This document shows, piece by piece, positions 1-5,312 of a stretch of 8,421 nucleotides of DNA. The number at the start of each line of letters is the position of its first letter. Position 1 is the stretch's first letter. The translations under genes and the position numbers were made by a program. This stretch comes from Desulfobacula sp. Its GTDB lineage: Bacteria; Desulfobacterota; Desulfobacteria; Desulfobacterales; Desulfobacteraceae. The stretch lies in contig JAQICW010000028.1 of assembly GCA_027858355.1 (NCBI GenBank), positions 1-8,421 on the forward strand. Reading direction: 5' to 3'. The notes under the pieces are model-generated. The model saw only the letters and a program-made list of their open reading frames with translations. It was not told the DNA's origin and ran no database searches.

Positions 1-310
1 CAAGCGTTTTTACATCATTGGTAATAGATACTTTTGGAAGTTCAGTGAGCATGTTGCTGTAAAGTTCTCTTAGAAATTGAATTGACTCATCCTTTATTTC
101 ATTATCAAGGCTGGAATACAGTTCTGTGATAATGGCGATTGTTTTGCCTATATGTTCGCCGCGTTTTTGCGGGTTGTTTTCTTTAACCCCTTCTTTAGCA
201 AGCGTTATATTTCTAAGAGCACCTTTATAAAGCATTTGTATCAATTGTTCCGGTGTTTTTCCTTGATAATGGTTGTTAAGATAAACATCCATGTTGGTTT
301 GGGTCGGCAT
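1..310 (-). CDS. fliS: Flagellar export chaperone FliS (partial, C-terminus off the left edge)
   Basis: FliS is a small cytoplasmic helical chaperone that binds the C-terminal D0 region of newly made flagellin, stops it polymerising early and delivers it to the flagellar type III export gate. The visible 103 residues begin MPTQTNMDVYLNNHYQGK and carry the family's hallmark helix TPEQLIQMLYKGALRNI (about residues 18-34), followed by amphipathic helices ending near ITELYSSLDNE and FLRELYSNMLTEL. Family members are usually about 120-140 residues, so roughly 20-35 residues are missing at the window edge. The ATG is preceded on the minus strand by AGAAAGGA at suitable spacing, which supports this start. 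It lies 19 bp downstream of the fliD stop with no terminator between, so the two genes form an operon. The identification is from family motifs and context, which agree. Confidence 0.93.
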   Translation of the reverse strand, partial: MPTQTNMDVYLNNHYQGKTPEQLIQMLYKGALRNITLAKEGVKENNPQKRGEHIGKTIAIITELYSSLDNEIKDESIQFLRELYSNMLTELPKVSITNDVKTL

Positions 311-329
311 ATAGTATCCTTTCTAAAAA

Positions 330-2015
330 TTAATTAGTATTCGTTGTAGTGTTAAATGAGTCAATTACGCTTGAAAGATAATTTGCCTGTGAATTCATTT
401 TACCAATATATGTATCAAGCTGGATAAATTGTTTTGCCATTTGATCATATTTTTTATCAAGTCTTTGCATCGCAGTTTCAATACTTTCAGTCAAATTATT
501 AATTTTTTCCTGGGCAGTGCTTTTTTCAGCATTAACCACTCCAGTACTGGAGGTCATTACTCTCAACTCGTTGTTTAGAATATCACCAAGGCCTTCTACT
601 TCAGTATCACTATCTCCTATAAACAGAGCTGCAACATCATCAAATGAGGAAGAAAAAGCCTCCTCCAGAATACTTTGATCCAGAGTTATAGTTCCATCTC
701 TATTTCTTTCCATCCCAAGGTCGGCAAGGGATGTAATACTGGTTCCAGTGTTTATAGTTGTGCCTAAAAGATCAAAAAGGGTTGAATCAAGAGATTTTAA
801 GGATTGTACATTGGAAAGGATGCCGTTTTCATCTTCTCCCTCTATTGTATAGCTTGTTTTTACATCTATTTCTCCATTGATTTCATTATATATATCAATA
901 AGATTTATAATTTTTTCCTTCATTGTATCAGATGAAGGCGATAGGGTTACCTGGGTTGAGTCAACCTTTTTCAGTGTTAGTGAGACACCTTGAATAACAT
1001 CGTCTATCCCAGAGTTACTTTGTCGCTGATAGTCAAACCCATCAATGGAAAATGCAGCATTTAATGATCCGTCTCCTTCAGACCCCTGTATTTCAATCAT
1101 TGCAATATTTTCACTTAATGAAAGTCTGTTGTCTTCACCTGAATTGTTTGCTGAAAACGAAAGAAGCCACGGGGTATCGCCGATCCCTGTATTGATCATG
1201 GCCGCTTTCATTCCACTGTTGTTTGTGTCATTGTTTATCAGGGAGACAACGCTTTCAAAGGAAGCACCAGGGGGAACCGTTACATATACAGGGTCATTAT
1301 CAGCTCCAACCTGATAGGAAAAACTAAGATCAGGTGTGATAAACCCTGGCCCCTCTGATACAAGAATTTGATTGTTTTTCGTGGTGTCTGTGGCCGTTGA
1401 AGAAAGGCTTACATAGCTTCCGGTATCGCTTGTTGCAGCAGTGGCTTTTACATAGGTTGAATCTTCGTTAATATTTTCAGAGTCTGCATTGATGGCATCT
1501 ACAATATCCTGAATGCTTGCGTTGGCTGGTATAGTAAGTGAAATAGTCTTTTGCCCATCCTCATCCTCAATAGTAAAAGAAAGCTCTGTTTCTTCTGTTA
1601 CAGCAGGTTCTGAAAAAGTTGTCAAAGATGTGGTTGGCTCTGCATACATGATAGAATTTGAGTTTTCTACACCTGTTTCTGCCTGGAATGAACTTTTTGA
1701 AGCAAGGCGATCCACTGCAAGTGAGTAGGATGCTATTGTAGCTCCTGACTGTACGATTGCCCCGGCAACTTCTTCATCTATAACTATTGCCCTTTCCATG
1801 AAATTTGATTCCAGAGAAAGGGACAGGGCATCCGACTTCATCTGGAGTATTTTTGCATTTAAGGAATTAAATTCAACAACCTGCTCTGTGAGCCTGGTTT
1901 TTTCAGTCTCTTTTATAGTAACTGCCGTCTCATCGGCTGCCCGCAGGTCATCAAGCATTGTTTGAAGTTCAAACCCCGAGCCGACACCTATACTTGATAT
2001 GGATCCTAATGCCAT
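330..2015 (-). CDS. fliD: Flagellar filament capping protein FliD (hook-associated protein 2)
   Basis: FliD forms the cap at the growing filament tip and directs insertion of exported flagellin. The 561-residue product has family architecture. The N-terminal FliD_N segment (residues ~1-105) starts SISSIGVGSGFELQTMLDDL, the usual G.GSG.d...l signature. Two hook-IN-like repeats follow (~144-210, with ANASIQDIVDAIN, and ~230-305, with PGASFESVVSLIN). FliD_C spans ~315-545, including FSIDGFDYQRQSNSGIDDVI and the phrase GVSLTLKK. A C-terminal coiled coil (~500-550) has the typical LDKKYDQMAKQFIQLDTYIGKMNSQANYL pattern, split here as residues 519-547. Length is within the normal 450-700 range. The start is supported by AAGGAG about 9 nt upstream. 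It is the first gene of a fliD-fliS operon and probably has its own sigma-28 promoter. As in other FliD proteins, there is no signal peptide, consistent with type III export. Confidence 0.96.
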   Translation of the reverse strand: MALGSISSIGVGSGFELQTMLDDLRAADETAVTIKETEKTRLTEQVVEFNSLNAKILQMKSDALSLSLESNFMERAIVIDEEVAGAIVQSGATIASYSLAVDRLASKSSFQAETGVENSNSIMYAEPTTSLTTFSEPAVTEETELSFTIEDEDGQKTISLTIPANASIQDIVDAINADSENINEDSTYVKATAATSDTGSYVSLSSTATDTTKNNQILVSEGPGFITPDLSFSYQVGADNDPVYVTVPPGASFESVVSLINNDTNNSGMKAAMINTGIGDTPWLLSFSANNSGEDNRLSLSENIAMIEIQGSEGDGSLNAAFSIDGFDYQRQSNSGIDDVIQGVSLTLKKVDSTQVTLSPSSDTMKEKIINLIDIYNEINGEIDVKTSYTIEGEDENGILSNVQSLKSLDSTLFDLLGTTINTGTSITSLADLGMERNRDGTITLDQSILEEAFSSSFDDVAALFIGDSDTEVEGLGDILNNELRVMTSSTGVVNAEKSTAQEKINNLTESIETAMQRLDKKYDQMAKQFIQLDTYIGKMNSQANYLSSVIDSFNTTTNTN

Positions 2016-2118
2016 TTTAATCTTCTCCTTTATCTGTCAACTATGATTGCCATGCACTTAATGAAATATAAATATTTCGCAAAATACATGCACACCAATA
2101 ATATTCAGGATACAGGTA

Positions 2119-2146
2119 ATATCGGTAATTTTAAAACAAAACATTA
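2119..2146 (-). promoter_or_regulatory. Probable sigma-28 (FliA) promoter of fliD-fliS
   Basis: Read on the minus strand, TAATGTTT (2146-2139) matches the sigma-28 -35 consensus TAAAGTTT at 7 of 8 positions, and ACCGATAT (2126-2119) matches the -10 consensus GCCGATAA at 6 of 8, including the CCGATA core. The spacer is 12 nt between octamers, one longer than the usual 11. Transcription would begin near 2112-2108, giving a leader of about 95 nt before the fliD ATG. The rest of the 2016-2181 gap is AT-rich; I see no convincing terminator for the upstream maf gene, so read-through is also possible. Confidence 0.55.
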
Positions 2147-2181
2147 ATATTAAATATGGTTTGCTGATAATAAAGAAGGAT

Positions 2182-5046
2182 TTAAGATTTTTTCAGCATG
2201 GTATTCAGGTTTGTGTATGCCTCACGGGCTGCTTCCAGCTGCCCTGTTTTTTGATAGCAATCCCCGATTTTTTTTAATAAATGAATCCGTTCCGGCAGCA
2301 CCAGAAAACAGGTTTCAAAAGCAGACAGGGCATCTTCAAACTGTCCGGAGTTCATCAGTTCATCGCCTATCTCTTCCCAGTAAACAGCATAAACACTGTC
2401 CAGCAAAACCGCCTGTTTTAAGTGATAAATACCTTGAGAATAGTCTTGTCTGGCAAAATAAATATTTGTAAGCACTATATGGAGTTCAGGATTATCAGGG
2501 GCAATATCCAAGGCTTTTTTAAATAGTTCAATGGCAGGACCCAAAGCTTCTTTGCCAGCTAAAATAATGCCTTTGTATTGATGAAGTTGAGAAGCATGAT
2601 CAGCTCCAATAATGGATACCAGCGCCTGGTGAGCGGATAAATCATCAAGCCAGTCATCAATCATATCTTCTGCTTCAGGCAGGGTTCCTGCTTTCTCGTG
2701 GGCTTTTATCTCTTCTAAGGACTTATCGCCTCGCAATTTGAGCGCCTGCATTACTTTTTTGTGTTCAGGAGCATAGATCAATCCTTTTAAAAGAAGTCTT
2801 CTTGCAACTGCTTTACCATTAATATCAAAGATGGGTGCATACCTTATATAAGCATTGCCCTGGTGGTCCCTGAAATTTTCAATTTGATCAATATAGGCAG
2901 GGTCAGCTTTGCAAGCTTTTTTGAAAAAGGTTTCAGCTTTTTCATATTCAGTATAATGGGCCGCTGTTATGCCCTGGAAAAAATTTGCTTCTCCTGAGTC
3001 CGGCAAAGCTTTAGACAGTTTTTCAAGCCAGGGTTTCGCCAGCGTAATATTGCCCGCATCAAAATAGAGACGGACCAGTTGTATTAACTGCCGGTTATAT
3101 TTTTCGATATCTTCTTGTTTATCAAGGCTTTCAAAAAGGCCTGCCTCTGATTCTAGAAACAAGACATCTTCCTGAAGCGTATCCTGGAATAAGGGCAAAA
3201 CTTCTTTTCGAACCTTGTTGATGGTATCCAGTCGCTGCAAGCTTTTTTCCAGCCATTTAGTGTAATGATCCGGATCATTGCCCAGCAGATCAATGGCGTG
3301 TTTTTGCTGTTCGCTTTGGCGCAGCCCGGCCATGGTGACTTCCTGCATTAACGGCCAGATATCTATGGCGTTGTCCAGTCGTTTCCCAATCTTATCAATC
3401 TTTAATAGTTTTTTCTGGCCTGAAACCGGAAGAGCATTAGAATTTTTGATTTTTGATTTTTGATTTTTATTCACTATTTTAAAAAGATCTTTTAACAGAA
3501 GCTCTGTCTGTTTTAACCATTTTTGAATTTGTCCGCATTTTTTAATTTTTGCATGAAGTGTGGTTATCAGATGGTTTCTTAAAATCTCAGGATTTTTTTT
3601 GACGGATAAGTCAGATATTTTTGTTGTATCTATTCTGGCAGTGCAGAATTGGTCAATAGCCTCCTGTAAAGGCATGACAATTGTTCCTTCAATATGTGCT
3701 CCTTTTTCTGTGGCATTGATATAATGCCCTTTTTCTTGTTGTATCATTGTTTCAAAATACCGTTTGTGCGAATGAAATCCACGGTTTGACGGCACTTTTT
3801 CACCATGGACACCATCAAGCCATACAATGTCCTTATCATTTTTTAATAATTTATTGATACTATCCTTGATTGGCAATGCCATGTCTGATGAATGGCTCTT
3901 TGATTGTGAAAAAGAAAGGTCCTGCCCCACAAAGACAATGGGTGAACATCCCATCCAGACCGCAGACGTAAAGTTGAGATGAGCAACTGAGGTGGCCCCC
4001 CCTGTAAGGGCTTTGCAGCCAACAAGTTGTGCCATCCATTGTTCCACAGGTTTGCCACCGAAACACCAGAACACTTTATTGGCAGGAAAGAGTTTTGCCA
4101 TTTTGCTGCTGGCCCAGGACATGCATATCAGGGAGACATCATTGACTTGATGTGTCACCTTGGCAACTTTTTCAAAAATCAATTCCAAAGGATCAATGGT
4201 CGTGACAAAATCGGGCATTATATTATTGGCAATCAGGCTGGGTAAGGCTGAGTCTACAGCAAGGATAATGGCTTTCCCCTTGGCCTTTTTCAGAAGATGG
4301 ATATTTTTATCAAGAGAAGGACCTGCCGAGACAATGATGGCAGGCTTGTCTTTAAACAGTCCTTTTAAATCATCAAACAGATAATTGTGATGGATGGTGT
4401 TAAGGTGTTTGAGTCTGTTTGTAAAAAAATCATTCCCCATCTTTAAAAAAGTGTTTCCTTCAATATTGGCGGAACTCGTATGATTGTTAACCGCTTCATA
4501 AAGTCTTGTGTATTTTGAAAAATCAAGGGAAAAGGAGGGGTTGTGTTTTATATGCTGGATGTCTTCAAGCTGAAGGGCTTTGATTGCCGGTTCCAGAGCC
4601 GCGGCAATGGCCTGAACCTCCCCAATGCTCAATAGTACCCTTGGATCGGAAAAAAGATGTGAAAGATCCATGGACTTTAATGCCTGGAGAAAAATTCCGG
4701 CATTAGGTTCGAAAACCGCCAGATGCCTTAAATTCTTACAGTGTTCAATGATGGCCAGGGGAGAAAACCCGAGTCCCATTCCGGTTATAATAAGGGTTCC
4801 ACTGAAATTCTTGTTTACGGTATTAAAGACATCATTGATTTCAGCCCCGGGGTTTTCCGGGATATGCAAAGACACCTGATTGCCATTTATATCCCTGGTC
4901 CAGAGGTTTGGCTCGCCGTTTGGCGCAGGAATAATTTTGCCTTCTGGTTCAGGTGGGGTTTTAAACATAATTTCCCATATATGGGGATGATTTTTTTTAA
5001 GAAGCTTCATATTTGTTGCAAAAAAATCAGGATAACCCTTAGGCAT
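2182..5046 (-). CDS. maf: Maf-type motility accessory factor: flagellin glycosyltransferase (DUF115) with C-terminal TPRs
   Basis: Maf (motility associated factor) proteins are cytoplasmic glycosyltransferases that attach nonulosonic acids to Ser/Thr of flagellin before export; the name is unrelated to the septum-inhibitor Maf. The 954-residue product has a Maf N-terminal Rossmann-like region (~1-190; IITGMGLGFSPLAIIEHC at 86-103, VFEPNAGIFLQAL at 111-123). The central DUF115 catalytic domain (~200-460) shows IIVSAGPSLDKNI (237-249), AVDSALPSLIANNIMPDFVTTIDP (263-286, quoted in part as the conserved D..P..L...I.PDFV..IDP motif), LTGGATSVAHLN (347-358), FVGQDLSF (372-379) and NATEKGAHIEGT (444-455). 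A Lys/Asn-rich linker (526-545), coded by a 7-bp tandem repeat, leads to helical and TPR-like units (~687-720 and ~820-950). Many Maf proteins end before such a TPR tail, so this one is long. GGGAGA lies 7 nt before the ATG. It is divergent from the flagellin gene, its presumed substrate. The donor sugar cannot be read from sequence. Confidence 0.9.
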   Translation of the reverse strand: MPKGYPDFFATNMKLLKKNHPHIWEIMFKTPPEPEGKIIPAPNGEPNLWTRDINGNQVSLHIPENPGAEINDVFNTVNKNFSGTLIITGMGLGFSPLAIIEHCKNLRHLAVFEPNAGIFLQALKSMDLSHLFSDPRVLLSIGEVQAIAAALEPAIKALQLEDIQHIKHNPSFSLDFSKYTRLYEAVNNHTSSANIEGNTFLKMGNDFFTNRLKHLNTIHHNYLFDDLKGLFKDKPAIIVSAGPSLDKNIHLLKKAKGKAIILAVDSALPSLIANNIMPDFVTTIDPLELIFEKVAKVTHQVNDVSLICMSWASSKMAKLFPANKVFWCFGGKPVEQWMAQLVGCKALTGGATSVAHLNFTSAVWMGCSPIVFVGQDLSFSQSKSHSSDMALPIKDSINKLLKNDKDIVWLDGVHGEKVPSNRGFHSHKRYFETMIQQEKGHYINATEKGAHIEGTIVMPLQEAIDQFCTARIDTTKISDLSVKKNPEILRNHLITTLHAKIKKCGQIQKWLKQTELLLKDLFKIVNKNQKSKIKNSNALPVSGQKKLLKIDKIGKRLDNAIDIWPLMQEVTMAGLRQSEQQKHAIDLLGNDPDHYTKWLEKSLQRLDTINKVRKEVLPLFQDTLQEDVLFLESEAGLFESLDKQEDIEKYNRQLIQLVRLYFDAGNITLAKPWLEKLSKALPDSGEANFFQGITAAHYTEYEKAETFFKKACKADPAYIDQIENFRDHQGNAYIRYAPIFDINGKAVARRLLLKGLIYAPEHKKVMQALKLRGDKSLEEIKAHEKAGTLPEAEDMIDDWLDDLSAHQALVSIIGADHASQLHQYKGIILAGKEALGPAIELFKKALDIAPDNPELHIVLTNIYFARQDYSQGIYHLKQAVLLDSVYAVYWEEIGDELMNSGQFEDALSAFETCFLVLPERIHLLKKIGDCYQKTGQLEAAREAYTNLNTMLKKS
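3442..3468. repeat. Heptanucleotide tandem repeat (ATTTTTG, 3.9 copies) inside maf
   Basis: Three perfect copies of ATTTTTG (3442-3448, 3449-3455, 3456-3462) are followed by a fourth copy lacking its last base (3463-3468). On the coding strand this gives residues ~527-535 of the glycosyltransferase (N-Q-K-S-K-I-K-N), in the linker between the DUF115 domain and the TPR part. Because 7 is not a multiple of 3, gain or loss of one unit shifts the frame. By hand, gain leads to a stop within about 2 codons of the repeat end and loss within about 14 codons, removing the whole C-terminal ~400 residues. Confidence 0.97.
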
Positions 5047-5128
5047 GCTTATTTCTCCCAGGCAAAGTTATGATCAGATTGTTTCAATATAGCCTGTGTT
5101 TCCATATGAAGTCCATGGATATTTTTTT

Positions 5129-5155
5129 TAAAGTTTGAGTCTATAGTGTCGATAC
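5129..5155 (+). promoter_or_regulatory. Sigma-28 (FliA) promoter of the flagellin gene
   Basis: TAAAGTTT (5129-5136) is an exact match to the sigma-28 -35 octamer. It is followed after exactly 11 nt by GTCGATAC (5148-5155), which matches the GCCGATAA -10 octamer at 6 of 8 positions including CGATA. This is the canonical TAAA-N15-GNCGATA arrangement seen at late flagellin promoters. The expected start is near 5161-5164, leaving a leader of about 150 nt before the flagellin ATG. Confidence 0.85.
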
Positions 5156-5213
5156 GAGTCTTTAGATGTTCTGTAATTGTGCAGAAAATATTTGAACTTA
5201 GGTCTAAAATTGA

Positions 5214-5312
5214 ATGGAGAGGAGGTGGGTAGGTAATAATTTTTAAATGGTAGGAATAAATCTTTAAGGGAATGGAATCCCTTGCAAACAGTTTTCATGG
5301 AGGAATAAAAAC
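5214..5312 (+). promoter_or_regulatory. Flagellin 5' leader with candidate CsrA sites, hairpin and Shine-Dalgarno
   Basis: The leader carries three ATGGA motifs, each fitting the ANGGA core bound by CsrA, at 5214-5218, 5272-5276 and 5297-5301. The second sits in the 6-nt loop (ATGGAA, 5272-5277) of a perfect 6-bp hairpin, AAGGGA (5266-5271) with TCCCTT (5278-5283), the preferred CsrA presentation. The third overlaps the flagellin Shine-Dalgarno GGAGGA (5299-5304), which lies about 8 nt before the ATG at 5313. A second strong SD-like string, AGGAGGT (5220-5226), has no well-spaced start codon. The layout resembles the Bacillus subtilis hag leader, where CsrA blocks translation and FliW relieves it. 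Neither csrA nor fliW is in the window, so regulation is inferred from RNA motifs only. Confidence 0.55.

Noticed and set aside
152..337. Plus-strand 61-codon open frame opposite fliS
   Set aside because: It is antisense to fliS, which has family motifs and a ribosome binding site; no support for a second gene.
2026..2054. Sigma-54-like TGGCA…TTGA on the minus strand upstream of fliD
   Set aside because: The GG-to-GC spacing is off by one, the -12 GC is absent, and it lies too close to the fliD start codon.
2084..2126. Imperfect inverted repeat in the maf-fliD gap as a maf terminator
   Set aside because: The pairing is weak and AT-rich with mismatches and no T tract.
4991..4998. 8-base homopolymer tract near the maf start (others at 3593-3600 and 2268-2275) as phase-variation sites
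   Set aside because: Runs of 8 A/T are common in AT-rich coding sequence; only the 7-bp tandem repeat is clearly non-random.
5100..5121. Two ATGGA motifs on the minus strand in the maf leader as possible CsrA sites
   Set aside because: They are over 50 nt from the maf ribosome binding site, not in a clear hairpin, and one lies within the palindrome TCCATGGA, so chance is likely.
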